In this document: in pieces, positions 35,290 to 46,201 of the stretch
Numbering within the stretch: the stretch's first letter is position 1
How the letters are laid out: every line of letters begins with the position of its first letter
Source of the DNA: Aristolochia californica
Lineage: Eukaryota > Streptophyta > Magnoliopsida > Piperales > Aristolochiaceae
NCBI GenBank assembly: GCA_029961685.1
Contig: JARWKL010000013.1
Span: forward strand, 23,528,922 to 23,592,921
DNA length: 64,000 bases
Direction: 5' to 3'
Position numbers and translations under genes: made by a program
The notes under the pieces: generated by a model
What the model was told of the DNA's origin: nothing
Database searches by the model: none
Seen by the model: only the letters and a program-made list of their open reading frames with translations

Positions 35290-37270
35290 TGTTGGCCTAG
35301 GTGGCTTCTCAAGAGGGAGGGTGAATTGAGTTATTCAAATTAAAACTAATTTGCGCAAGTAAAGAAAATACAATGCATATAAGCAATTCGATATAAGTAT
35401 AGACATGCACACACCATAAGGACATAAATATTTTTATGTTCTCGATGTTCCCCTAGTGGTACTCACCGCCGAAGAACCCTTGCTTTGGGAAATTTCCTCC
35501 ATTATGCTCTAATAGCTAGAAAATTACAAAGAGATTTCGGCTCTCTTCATTCACATGTAGCTCAATACCCGATTTCGTACAACCCAATCTCCCCAAGAGA
35601 TAGTTGCTAGATTCTAGCTCTAGCTAGACATTTCTATCTAGATTAATAAGTTCTAGATAACCTTTCACAACATCATAAAAGAAAGGGGAAAATTTACACC
35701 CTTACTTGGAGAGACGCTTCTCCTTGAGAGATTTCATGCTTCCTCGTCCTTTGTAGCACATTGTAGAATGATCAATGAGCTTTTACTATTATACATGCAA
35801 GGATGATTGAAGGAGATGAAAGTTTTTCAAAGGTAGGAACGCTCTCTTTCTCTTTAAAGCACTTTTGAAAAGGAATTTCAAGATAAAGCTTGGTATCTTG
35901 AATGTATGCCAATAAATCTCATGCCTCTCTTTACTCACGGTTTGATGGAGTATTTATAGCTTCCCCAACTAAAACTTGCCCTGACAAAAATTAGACCGTT
36001 GATTGATCGATCAATGGTAAGTGATTGATCGATCAATCAATCATAACAACTACTTTTTGTCAAACAATGACTTATTGACAGATGGACTAATAGATCAATA
36101 TGCTATTGTTGTTCCAAAAAAGTTAAGTTGATCGATCATTTCAAGTGGTTGATCAATCAATCGAGATTCCCTCTGGTTGTGCCATACAAGTATGATCGAT
36201 CGGTGTAATTTTATTTGATCGATCATGCTTGAAGTCCCTTACTGGAAAGTTTCTGTTTGATTGAACAATATGGAGGGATGATCGATTATTCCATGTTAAT
36301 TCAGCTTGCCTGGACAACTATGATCAATCAATCTCTGTAGGATAATAGATCATGTGTTATAGAATGAAATGGCCATGTCTTGGATGATCGATCAATTAAT
36401 GGTTCACAATCACTCTTTTAGATTGCTACTCCACTCCTAGGGATCTCTTACCTTGGAGTTAAAGGATCCACTATGTAAATCCAAACAAAATATACAAATC
36501 AAAACCATAGAGGTTCAATTACAACATGTGCCCAAATAGTTAGGGACTTATGGTCAGCCAACTCTAAGTACAAAACATAGAACAATACTTACTCACACAT
36601 GTACTCATAGCAACAATAATACTTTCCCACACACGGACTTATGGCAATAACAACACCTACCTACATAAAGACTTTTGGAAACACTAAGTAAAGATACTTA
36701 GCAAGTCAAATGACTAAGTAACATGGATCTCTTACTTTTCAATCAAGCACAACATGCTTCTTGATAGGCAGATAGATCAATGTGACAATAAAGTACAATC
36801 TCACAAATACGTAAGTGGTTCTACTAATAAGATTACTAGAACTATGTATAAAAGATTAAGAGTATATGCTAATCTTTTCAAAGAGTTTTGATGAAATTCA
36901 AAGCTCAGACAAATCAATTGATCAAAACTTAAATCAACCAATCAAAGTATTGAAATAACTACGACAGTAAAAGGAGATACTTAGCTTGCTTGACAACTCA
37001 AGTTGAGAACCTCAATTCTTTAATTTAAAATTTCAGGACAAGAGGATCACTTAGTATGGGTGTAAGGTACTTCAAATTTTGTGTCTAAAATTTATTTTTA
37101 GGCTAGAGAAGACTTGGGTATTTATAGGTTTGAAATCCAATTCAAAAAACTATTTTTTAATAGTTTAAAGTCATGTTTCTAGTTCTTGTAAAAAATGCAA
37201 TAAATAAAATTCATAAAAATAAGAAAAAACACTAACAATAAACCACTTGTGCTTCATGTCATCTTGTCAC
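35290..37270 (-). repeat. Non-coding LTR-like repeat with a GATCGATC palindrome cluster
   Basis: It opens TGTTGGCCTAGGTGG and GAGGGAGGGTGAATTGAG, a combination seen at the ends of large plant LTR elements. A reversed TATA box (GGAAGCTATAAATACTC) near 35948-35964 suggests minus-strand orientation. No coding sequence is present. The far boundary cannot be placed; a second reversed TATA lies near 37118. Confidence 0.45.
35996..36395. repeat. Cluster of TGATCGATCA-type palindromes
   Basis: Within 400 bp there are about ten copies of GATCGATC or GATCAATC in variants such as TTGATTGATCGATCAATGG, TGATCGATCATTTC and ATGATCGATCGGTG. Spacing is irregular, 20-70 bp. Confidence 0.8.
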
Positions 37271-37271
37271 T

Positions 37272-37418
37272 TTGTCATTTTGGATGTCTGGAGAAAAAGT
37301 TGCTCTTGATATGCTTGAAATTTTATTACAGAAACATGGAGTCAATGCTCTAGGGTCAAATCAATTTGCCCCAATGGCTCTTCTCAAGGTCAAGTTCACC
37401 TTATCTTTCCCTACAAGG
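37272..37418 (+). pseudogene. Possible gypsy pol tail before an LTR
   Basis: The segment directly upstream of the LTR contains CATGGAGTCAATGCT and CAATGGCTCTTCTCAAGG, which could be a frameshifted remnant of a chromodomain end (a Trp-Glu motif followed by a LEDK-type motif). This is weak: no single frame reads well. Confidence 0.3.
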
Positions 37419-37753
37419 TGTTATGCACGTAATAAAATTGTTAAGTTATTTAGAGTCTAATTAATTATTTTTCTTTACTTTACTTTATTTTATTTCAGTT
37501 AAAGAATTAATATGTCATAGGGGCATTTTTGTAATATTTTATTTTGAACCTTGTAAGGGTGAACCCTATTTAAGGGGTAAGAGTAATGAGAAAAAAGGCA
37601 AGTATTGATTTAGAGTAAACAAGGATTTTGAGTTCTCCTCAATGAGCTGCATTCTCCTTAAAGAACCTAGGGTTTTCAAGCTTCCCTTCGCTTGATTTTC
37701 TTATTCTCTTCTTCTTCCCTAAGAATCGTTGTGTTAGATCCGAGACCATAACA
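37419..37753 (+). mobile_element. LTR, 335 bp, with perfect TGTTATG/CATAACA ends
   Basis: The ends are exact inverse repeats of 7 bp. A tRNA-Met primer site TGGTATCAGAGC lies at 37756-37767, two bases after the end, and a gag-like frame starts at 37777. CCCTATTTAAGGGG and the CT-rich stretch fit a promoter and leader. Confidence 0.8.
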
Positions 37754-37776
37754 ACTGGTATCAGAGCAGGAACACA

Positions 37777-38241
37777 ATGATCAATTCTTCAACCCGTGAG
37801 GAAATACCGGCCATACTCCAAGAATTGCACACAACAGTATGTGAGATGCATCAGGATTTGCGCACAGAGGTTTTAACATTGCGTGATGGAATGTGTGAAT
37901 CTTCCATTAGAGTGTCTGAGGAATGGACCGCAATTGAGAGGCATGTTGCAAAGGTTGTAGAGAGGAAGTCATGCGACCTCAAATCTCCGAGCAAGAAAAA
38001 TTCAAAGAACGCAAAGCCAATTGCTCGAGCAGATGCTGTCTTGAATGGGAAGAAAGGCCACGGGCCAAAACAATTCAAGGGAATTTCAGAGGCGCAGTCC
38101 AGAGCCTGGAAATCCAAAATGAGGGACCCAAAAAATCTAAAATCGGAGGGGTATTCAGCACAATCCTCGTCGGTAAGGACTGATTTGGGTTCGACATCAA
38201 CAACCCCCTTCTCATTGGAAGCAAAACGACTCCCAGAATAG
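37777..38241 (+). CDS. Gag-like frame, 154 aa, truncated
   Basis: The frame starts just after the primer site, as gag usually does in gypsy elements. The amino part (ILQELHTTVCEMHQDLRTEV) is helical and resembles the amino end of plant gypsy gag; the rest is Lys/Ser-rich. It stops early, and no capsid core, zinc knuckle or pol follows, so the element is a truncated remnant. Confidence 0.55.
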   Translation: MINSSTREEIPAILQELHTTVCEMHQDLRTEVLTLRDGMCESSIRVSEEWTAIERHVAKVVERKSCDLKSPSKKNSKNAKPIARADAVLNGKKGHGPKQFKGISEAQSRAWKSKMRDPKNLKSEGYSAQSSSVRTDLGSTSTTPFSLEAKRLPE

Positions 38242-38689
38242 GAGACGAAAAAAATCCAAGCTACATCTGTCTCGAAAAAATTTCAATCTAAATTCCTCTC
38301 AGACCAGGGGACGAAAAAATCCCCAAGTGGAGAAGCCCCAAAGGGCTGTTATTCGCCATCAAAAAAACGTAAGGCTCTGTTGAAAAAAGGTCTGGTTGGG
38401 ACTCTCAATCTCACTCTCGGTCTCGGTAGCACAGCGGGAACCGACTTCAACGAATTTTGGGGTAAGCTTATGAGATGATTTTCTCCAAATTTCGTTTTCT
38501 CATTTCTCCAGCCCCTCGATATTTAACAAAATACTTCTTCAATGGCATTGGGATTGTTTCATGAAGTAGAGCAACAGAGAGGTTACTCCAATTTTGACAG
38601 AGTTCCAGTTTTTCTATCTGCAATGCAAGATGGGAATTTTTTGGGTATTCTGGAAATGATTGAGAAATTTCTATGGGGGATAGGAAGAG
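38242..38689 (+). other. Unexplained segment joined to copia RNase H
   Basis: No retroelement motif is found. A frame from 38542 encodes ALGLFHEVEQQRGYSNF and then PVFLSAMQDGNFLGILEMIE before running into copia RNase H sequence near 38682. The join could be a piece of a host gene carried by, or deleted against, the element. I do not recognise the protein. Confidence 0.4.
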
Positions 38690-39196
38690 GGCTCCTCTAT
38701 AAAATTCATGGACACTTCAACATCGAAGGATTCTCAGATGTAGACTAGGCTGGATGACAGAAAATTTACTTTGGGATATTGTACTATGGTTAGAGGAAAC
38801 TTAGTTACATGGAGGAGCAAGAAACAGAATGTAGTTGCAAGGTCTAGTGCAGAAGCAAAGTATAGAGCCATGGCACACACAGTCAGTGAACTCCTATGGA
38901 ATAGATCTCTCCTAACTGAACTGTGTTTTTACAAAGAAGCCCCTATGAATCTATATTGTGATAATCAGGTTGCAATTCACATCACATCAAATCTAGTCCT
39001 CCATGAAAAAACAAAGCATATAGAAATAGACTGCCACTTCATACGAGAAAAATTCACTACCGATATCTTAGCTCTCCAACATGTATCTTCACAGAACCAG
39101 CTTGCAGACATTCTCACCAAACCAGTCACTCACAAAATTGTGTCCAACATTTGTAGAAATTATGGCATGTACGATGTTTTCTCACCCCCAACTTGA
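38682..39196 (+). pseudogene. Ty1/copia RNase H, partial
   Basis: GRGLLYKIHGHFNIEGFSD, a stop near 38746, then 38771-39196 with KSKKQNVV-type and YRAMAHTVSELLW motifs, ADILTKPVTHK and the terminal DVFSPPT-stop. The polypurine tract, CTTGAGGGGGAG, lies at 39192-39203. All upstream pol is missing. Confidence 0.9.
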
Positions 39197-39203
39197 GGGG
39201 GAG

Positions 39204-39809
39204 TGTTATAACGTGGGACCCACCATGGCCCCACATGCTGGTGGGACCCACCATGAGCTCGAGAGGTGTCAACAAGAGTCCTCATACAAAGTGGCTCTAG
39301 CTAAGAGATAAGGAACATGTGCTGGAATTAAATAGAAGATTTGAAGATCAAGTGGGATCCACAAAGATTCCATGAGTTGGTATTTCTATCTACATGAGCT
39401 AGAAGATCATGTGGGACCCACAAGATAAGGCCAAGAGCTGGCTCTCTAGCTTGATTCACATCCTTAAAGAAGGTGTTTGTAGTTGAGTTAAATTAGTTTC
39501 TTAAATAGATAATGTAATCTTATCATGATAGGCTTATCTTGGAGAGTTCTAGTTGGAATGTAATTAGGAGTCCTAAAAATACTTGTTCATGGACTCTATC
39601 ACCTCCTCAACTAGAAATAGAGGTGATTGTAACCCGAAATTCATAAAGCAAGTTTCTTATTTTTTTTCTTCTCTCTCGTGTGAAGTGTTCTCTCTCTGCT
39701 CTCTTTTATTTTTCTTCTCTTCTCTCTCAACCCGAGACCTCTTCTCTTTTTCCTTTTTTTCTCTCTCACACCTTGCTCGAGGTATTATTCCTAGGATCCT
39801 AAATTCAAA
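39204..39809 (+). mobile_element. Copia LTR shared by two interiors
   Basis: It starts TGTTATAACGTGGGACCC and ends about CCTAAATTCAAA. It matches 49353-49953. On its left is an RNase H tail with polypurine tract, on its right the middle of a gag with no primer site, so it is a junction of two elements rather than a simple 5' LTR. Confidence 0.85.
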
Positions 39810-41748
39810 AGCCACACTATAGATCAATGCTATTACAAGGATTACAAGGCATGCAGTTACTGTGGACAATATGGTCATTATAAAGAAATATGCTATAAAG
39901 TCAATGAATAGTTAGAATTGACAAAGGCTAATCAAGCCTTTGTAAGTAATACAAAAGAAGAATAGCTCACAAAATTTGTAGCACATAAATTTTTTACTGA
40001 TGAAGAGTATGAGCTATTTCAGAAAATGAAGACAATGTTGGGTTCTTCTCCTAGTTCCTCCAAAACTACTATTGCCACTATTGCTTCAGGTATGCTATCT
40101 GCCTCATCTTCATCCTGGATAATTGACTCAGGAGCCTCCTAGGATCTTACAGGTAACCAAAATTTATTACATTCTCTATCTCCAAGTCTTTCACACAAGT
40201 TTGTTACCATAGCTTACGGTTCTCAAACCGAAGTCCAAGCGAAAGGATCTACTTCTATCACACCATCACTTTCACTAACTGATATTCTTTTTGTTCCTAC
40301 TTTCCCTTTCAATCTATTGTCTGTTAGTCAGTTGACAAAATATTTTAATTGCTTTGTTACCTTCTCACCCACCTCATGTGTATTTCAGGATCTTATAACG
40401 AAGTAGGTGATTGGTGGAGGCCATGAACAAGGGGGGCTTTACTACCAGGAGTGCCAAAAATGAATATGGTTTCCACTACTGAAAAATGAGACAAGGTTAT
40501 GGCACAATTGGTTGGGACATCCATCTGCACAGTCTCTTCCTTATATATTTCCTTCTCTTAAAGTATGGTCAGAATTTCATAGTGAGGTTTGTTAATTGAG
40601 TAAACATCAAAGGAGTACATACTCCCCTCATCCGAAAGTCAAAAGTGTTACTCCATTTTCTTTAATTCATACTGATGTTTGGCGGCCCTTGAGTGTCTCC
40701 AACTTTTCTCAAGCAAAATATTTTATTACATTTATTGATGATTTCACTCGCACAACTTGGTTGTTTATATTTAAGGAGCGTTCTGAGATACCATTTATTT
40801 TTAAGTCCCATGCTATGGTACTCACACAGTTTGGTCAGAAAATAAAAATTCTCTTATCTGATAATGCCAAAGAACAAGTGTCTACACTCCTCAACAAAAC
40901 GATGTAGCCGAACGGAAAAATCGTGATATTCTTGAGGTAGCTCGATGTTTATTATATGCCATGAAAGTTTCATACTTTTATTGACCGTCTGCAGTCCTTA
41001 CGGCTTGCTTTCTTATAATCATCTACCTTCTTCCATTCTTGGTAATAAATCTCCTTACTAGATTATTACCAAATGATGATCCATTTTCACTACCTTTGAA
41101 AGTCTTCGGATGTCAATGCCTTGTTCATAATTCATTTCCTAGACACACCAAACTTAATCCTTAATCTATCAAGTATATCTTCTTGGGATACTCTGGCACA
41201 CAAAAGGGTTATGTTTGTTATAGTCCCACTTTTCAACATTTATTTGTGTTAGGGGATGTCACATTTTTTAAAGACTCCTCATTTTATTCTGATAATGCTC
41301 CTCTTGGTCTGTCCTCGGTACCAAGTTCCCCTCAACCAGTTGTGCCCCGTGATACAGAGATTATTCAACCCCTAGAGCAAGTGGTCGACACCACACCTGC
41401 CGAGTTAATAGATCCAACAGAGGTAAGTCCTTCATCCCTAGTTATTTTTGGCCCTCAATATGATACTCGTCCTATTGTTGTAAGGAAAAAACCTAGATCA
41501 TGCACTAGACATTCTCCTTCTCATCCCATCTCAAATTTTGTGTCTCATAATTGCCTCTCACCTTATTGTTGTCAGTTTCTTTCTTCTATTTCCTCCATAT
41601 ATGTTCCACAGTTCAATTAGGAGTCTCTACAACATCCATGATGGAAGGCAGCATTGGATGAAGAAATGAAGGCACTTAATGACAATCAAACACGGTCACT
41701 GGTTCCTCTTCCAATAGATAAAAAACCCGTTGGTTGCAAGTGGGTTTA
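39810..41748 (+). pseudogene. Ty1/copia gag end to RT start, left of the gypsy insertion
   Basis: Zinc knuckle CSYCGQYGHYKEICYK near 39856-39905, a stop just after it, protease-like WIIDSGAS near 40117-40142 followed by a stop, gag-pre-integrase and integrase core (40596-40907, FTRTTWLFIFKERSE). Then integrase C-terminus (41183-41620) and the first RT residues up to CKWVY at 41737-41748. Reading resumes across the gypsy element at 47904. Several stops and frameshifts are present. Confidence 0.88.
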
Positions 41749-42295
41749 TGTTGTGGATTCCATAGCACAATGGGTAGTCTAGAGGCAGCGCAGACGAGTC
41801 AGAGACTCAGGACGTGACTCGGTGGAGTACACAAAGCTTAGTGAGTTCAGGAAGTGACTCAGAGCTTAGCAAGTTCGGGACTTGACTCAGAGGAGTAGCG
41901 TTAGTGAGTTTATGTTGTTATTTTTATTGATTTTGTCAAAAAGGGTAGTCGGGATGGCAGAGTCGTAATAATCAGAAACAAAGTACTTTAGCCTTGGTTT
42001 ATTAGGCATTGAGAAGGAATGAGAAATCAAGAAAGAACTTACAGGGATTTGCGTTCTTCTAAAGGAAACAGGGTCGGCGTTCCCCTGGAACCCAAGGTGA
42101 AGGATCCCTTTGACGAGCCTTAATCCCTTCCTTCTGTTCCAATTTCTAATCTCCCACACACTTCTAGTTTGTATTACATCTCACCGACAACCATAGGTCG
42201 TCCAGAGAGAAGTCGAAAACCAGAAACAGGTTCGGAAGCTTCAGAAAATCTCTCCCTTCATAGGATAACTCGATCCATGGTCAGAGGCCACAACA
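41749..42295 (+). mobile_element. 5' LTR of gypsy (chromovirus) element
   Basis: 547 bp, TGTTGTGGATTCC...CCACAACA, matching 47355-47903. It is preceded by the target duplication GTTTA (41744-41748) and followed by the primer site at 42299-42310. Confidence 0.93.
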
Positions 42296-42298
42296 CAT

Positions 42299-42310
42299 TG
42301 GTATCAGAGC
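42299..42310 (+). other. Primer binding site of the gypsy element
   Basis: TGGTATCAGAGC, tRNA-Met complement, three bases after the 5' LTR. Confidence 0.9.
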
Positions 42311-42318
42311 GGGTCAAT

Positions 42319-43373
42319 ATGGGAGAATCATCAACCAACGCTGATTTGCTGGCTGGGTTTAGAGAGATGATGCACGCTGAGAGGGAGCACAACGACGCCA
42401 GAGCTGAGGAAACCGAAGAACGTCTGATTGCATTACTGGACAGTCGGGTCGCCCAATAGGTACAAGTTCAAATTGAAAATTTATCACAAAAACTATATGA
42501 TATTGTTGGGGGAACAAGCTCCGACCCACGGGATGGGGCGAGGAGCCCTGGCCCAAACAGGGGCCTCCATATGTGGACGCATAGAACCTCCAGCAACAGG
42601 GGGAAATTTTAGTCCCGGTGGAGGGGCAATCCCAAGGTACACTAAATTGGAATTTCCAATTTTTAAAGGATCAGAGGACCCACTGATATGGCTTTATCGG
42701 TGTGAGAAATTTTTTTCTCACCAACGAACTGCAGATAGTGAAAAAGTGGGATTGGCCACCTTCCATATGCTCGACGAAGCGCAGCTATGGGGCCATCAGC
42801 TAGAATTGGAATATTCCGACTTGAATTGGTGGGAATTCAAGGAATTGTGCTCCATCCGGTTTGGGCCCCCGACTCAAAACAATCCCCTAGGGGACTTGGT
42901 GATGTTACAACAAACGGGCACAGTAAAACAATACCAAAAGACCTTCCAAGAGCAATTAGCCAGGGCCAGCAAGGTCATCAGAGTAGACCAGCAAGTTAGC
43001 TTGTTTACGGCAGGCCTGACAGAGGCCCTTCGCCTAGAAGTGGAGCTCCTGGCTCCGACAAATTTGGCTAGAGCGATAAATTTGGCAAGAGCCCTTGAAG
43101 CCAAGCACCGATTTCAGTCACGCAGACCTCCATGGCAGGGAGGCCGACAGTCTATAGCCACCTTCCACACAGCACCCCCATGGAGAAATGCAGCCATTGC
43201 CAGCTCCCCTCAATTGCCCAAAACAAGCCCAGCTCAACCTACCTTCATCCGGAAATTAAACAGGGCAGAAATGGAAGAATGAAGGTCCAACAGCTTATGC
43301 TACAATTGTGAAGAAAAATATACCTTCGGACATCAATGTCCGAAATTTTTTTGGTTAGAACTTGACACTGATG
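42319..43373 (+). pseudogene. Gypsy gag
   Basis: The frame starts MGESSTNADLLAGFREMM at about 42319, has a stop at 42458, and continues in 42428-43282 with the retrotransposon gag core (PIFKGSEDPLIWLYRCEKFF, then LFTAGLTEALRLEVELL). A Cys-rich CYNCEEKYTFGHQC follows near 43299-43340, after a stop at 43280. Gag is therefore split by at least two stops. Confidence 0.85.
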
Positions 43374-43381
43374 AAGAGCCA

Positions 43382-43744
43382 GTGGCAAACAAACAGAGCC
43401 CAGAGCCAGTGGGCGAAGAACCAGATCCTGAAATATCCCTTCACGCCATTACCGGTCTACAATCTACCAAGACAATGCAGTTGTGCGCCCTCGTCAATGA
43501 TCAACCACTCCTCAGTCTAGTTGACTCTGGGAGTACCCACAATTTTATTAGCTTCAATGCAACCCATAAATTGCAATTACCAGTGCAGACACGCTCAACC
43601 GCTTCAGTGTTAGTGGCTAAAGGTGAAAAACTTCTGATTTATGGGATTAGCAGGGCAGTGTTAGTTTCCATTGAGGGTAGTCCGTTTGAAGCAAAATTTC
43701 TGATCATCCCCCTCGCCGGCTTTGACATTGTTCTTGGGGATTAA
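43382..43744 (+). pseudogene. Gypsy aspartic protease
   Basis: LVDSGSTHNFIS holds the DSG catalytic triad, followed by hydrophobic strands and FDIVLGD, the usual end of the protease fold. A frameshift at about 43738 (VLGD then IKWL in another frame) separates it from RT. Confidence 0.88.
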
Positions 43745-43746
43745 AT

Positions 43747-45205
43747 GGCTAGAAACTTTGGGGCCAATTTTATGGGATTTCCAGGCATTAACTATGACCT
43801 TTGATATTGAGGGACAAAAGTACACTTTTCTGGGGAGCAAGACTGAAATCCCTCCACACCTCCATCTCATACAGCAGCAGCAGCCATCGGTGTCAAATTT
43901 GCAAAATTTGTTGGAAGCTTATGATGATGTCTTTCAGCTCCTACAAGTCTTCTGCGTCTAGACAGTGTGACCACAGAATTGCATTGAAGGCTGGGTTTGA
44001 GGCCGTAGTGGTGCGCCCCTACCGGTACCCCCATCTCCAGAAGGACAAGATAGAGAAGCAATGCAAACATATGCTGGAGGAAGGCTTAGTACGCAGAAGT
44101 ACCTCTCCCTTTTCTTCACCGGTCTTGTTAGTCAAGAAACAAGACAACACTTGGAGATTTTGCGTGGATTATCAGGAATTGAACTCCAAAACTGTTAAAG
44201 ACAAGTTCCTTATTCCGGTTGCTGATGAACTTCATGGAGCTCAAATTTTCAGCAAGCTCGATTTGTGCTCAGGCTACCACCAGGTCCATATGTCTTCTCA
44301 AGATATTTATAAAACAGCCTTCCAGACACACCATGGCCACTTTGAATTTTTGGTCTCCAACGCTCCGTCAATATTTCAAGCCTTAATGAACGAGGTATTC
44401 ATTGACTATCTACGCAAATTTGTGTTAGTTTTTTTTTTTTACGACATACTGATTTTCAGCAAGTCATTACCTCAACATTTGGAGCATCTACACATGGTTT
44501 TTCAACTCATAAGAGCACATAGACTTTATTTGAAGAGAACCAAGTGTACGTTTGGGCAGCCACATGTGGCTTATTTGGGCCACATTATTACTGCATCAAG
44601 GGTCACAGTGGACCCGGGGAAAATTACAACAGTGAATCAATGGTCAACACCACAGAATGTCTTAGCCTTGTGGGGGTTTTTTGGGCTTAGCCAGCTACTA
44701 TCGGAAATTCATCTCGAACTATGCGGCCCTACCAGCGCCCTTATCTAACTCGCTGCACCGAAATGCATTTGTATGGAGTGCACACACCAGCACCGCCTTC
44801 CAAACGCTGAAAACTACTCTTGCCACCGCACCCGTCTTATAGTTGCCAAATTTTGACGAGCTCTTCGTGGTAGAATGTGATGCCTAGAGAGGGGTATCGG
44901 CATAGTATTACAACAGTCCGGCCACCTTGTTGCTTATTTCAGCTGAAAACTCGCCCTTCATCAACACAAGTTACCCGCATACGAACGCGAGCTGATTGTC
45001 TTGGCAAAGGCAGTCCGGCATAGGAGACCATATCTATGGGGTCGAGAATTTCTCATCCGCATGGACCATTACAGTTTGAAGTATTTGCTGGATCAGCGTA
45101 TTTCTACGTCTCCTCAGCAACAATGGATTATTAAGTTGCTCGGATTTGATTTTTCTATGGAACACAAAGTCGGCAAGTTGAATGCAGCAGTCGATGCGCT
45201 ATCAC
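43747..45205 (+). pseudogene. Gypsy reverse transcriptase and RNase H
   Basis: RT motifs in order: RRSTSPFSSPVLLVKKQD, WRFCVDYQELN, KLDLCSGYHQVHM, then the catalytic region near 44425-44460. There the sequence reads FFFYDILIFS: the first Asp of the expected DD pair is Tyr, within a run of T. Frames break near 44700-44830. RNase H is seen around 44830-45205 (FDELFVVECD, HYSLKYLLDQR and VDALSRR). The enzyme cannot be active as it stands. Confidence 0.88.
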
Positions 45206-45517
45206 GCAGGTCCGAGGACTTACCACAATTAGCTGCCATAAGTCAACCGAGGCCAGGCCTATTAGACTCCATCAGGGAGGCACACAGCCACACTCCAGAA
45301 CTGCAAGTCTTACAGCAGAAAATTCACGCTGGCACTATGGGCTCACCTAGATGGTGCAGAACTACAACTGCATCATTCAGTTTCAGCATCGCATCTGTTT
45401 GCCATAGTCTTCTCCTCTCATTGGCCGGGTAGTATCAGCGTATCATGACAGCCATCATGAAGGGATTCAAAAGACCCTATTTCGACTACACAATGAGTTT
45501 TATTGGGAGGGTATGAG

Positions 45518-46111
45518 TGTCAAAGCTAGGTGGTTTTGGTCCACCTGGGTTAGGTTATGTCCGCCCTTGGTCCACTGATGGGTTAGGTACTTGGCTTTCC
45601 GCACCTTAAATGGCTAGTCTTTTCGGGTTGTATTGGCTAGGTATCTGACTAAGAATTCTGAATTTAAGTGAGCATGAGCGAGAGTAATCTTAGGATGGGT
45701 GACCTCCTGGGAAATTTCTAGGCGTTTGATATGGTATCAAAGCTGGGTACGCCAAGTCTGTTGTTCGAATCCCGTGAGAGACGACTCTAGAATAGGCGGG
45801 GTGGGTGTCAGAGCTAGGTGGTTCCGGTCTACCTAGGTTAGGTTCTGTCCACCCCTGGTCCACTGATGGGCTAGGTTCTTGGCTTTTCGCAGTTGGGTGT
45901 CAGAGCTAGGTGGTTCTGGTCCACCTGAGTTAGGTTCCGTCCGCCCCTGGTCCACTGATGGTTTAGGTACTTGGCTTTCCGCACCTTAAACGGCTAGTCT
46001 TTTCAGGTTGTATTGGCAAGGTATCTGACTAAGAAATTTTTAGTTAAGCGAGCCTAAGCGAGAGTAATCTTAGTATGGGTGACCTCCTGGGAAGTTGCTA
46101 GGCCTTTGACA
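45518..46111 (+). mobile_element. Cassandra-like TRIM carrying 5S rRNA sequence
   Basis: Two 214-bp LTRs (45518-45731 and 45898-46111), TG...(C/T)A ends, and an exact target duplication ATGAG (45513-45517 and 46112-46116). A primer site TGGTATCAAAGC (45732-45743) follows LTR 1, and the interior ends in a purine tract GGCGGGGTGGG. It has no coding capacity. Both LTRs contain 5S rRNA-like sequence, the hallmark of Cassandra elements, which are mobilised in trans. An extra partial LTR start, 45806-45891, precedes the second LTR. The host gypsy frame is continuous across the insertion site. Confidence 0.9.
46039..46098 (+). other. 5S rRNA-derived segment in Cassandra LTR (second copy in 45661-45718)
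   Basis: TTAGTTAAGCGAGCCTAAGC, GCGAGAGTAAT and GGGTGACCTCCTGGGAAGT match the 3' half of plant 5S rRNA, including the internal promoter A box, intermediate element and C box. The copy in LTR 1 is more diverged (TTTAAGTGAGCATGAGCGAG). It is not a 5S gene: the 5' half is absent. Confidence 0.85.
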
Positions 46112-46201
46112 ATGAGAGCCTCCATTACAACCAAATCTTAGGATGGGTGACCTCCTGGGAAGTTGCTAGGCCTTTGACAATGAGAGCCTCCATTACAACC
46201 T
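46066..46201 (+). repeat. 68-bp tandem duplication across the Cassandra right junction
   Basis: Units 46066-46133 and 46134-46201 each hold the end of the LTR, the ATGAG duplication and 16-17 bp of gypsy integrase. They differ mainly at one base (TAGTATGGG against TAGGATGGG). The duplication must be younger than the TRIM insertion. Confidence 0.93.

Noticed and set aside
35996..36395. CRISPR-like spaced repeats
   Set aside because: Spacing is irregular, the units are short palindromes, and the DNA is plant nuclear.
45761..45780. tRNA gene suggested by GTTCGAATCCC
   Set aside because: No acceptor stem, A box or cloverleaf can be drawn around it; it lies in the Cassandra interior.
46039..46098. 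5S rRNA gene
   Set aside because: Only the 3' half matches and it sits within a TRIM LTR.
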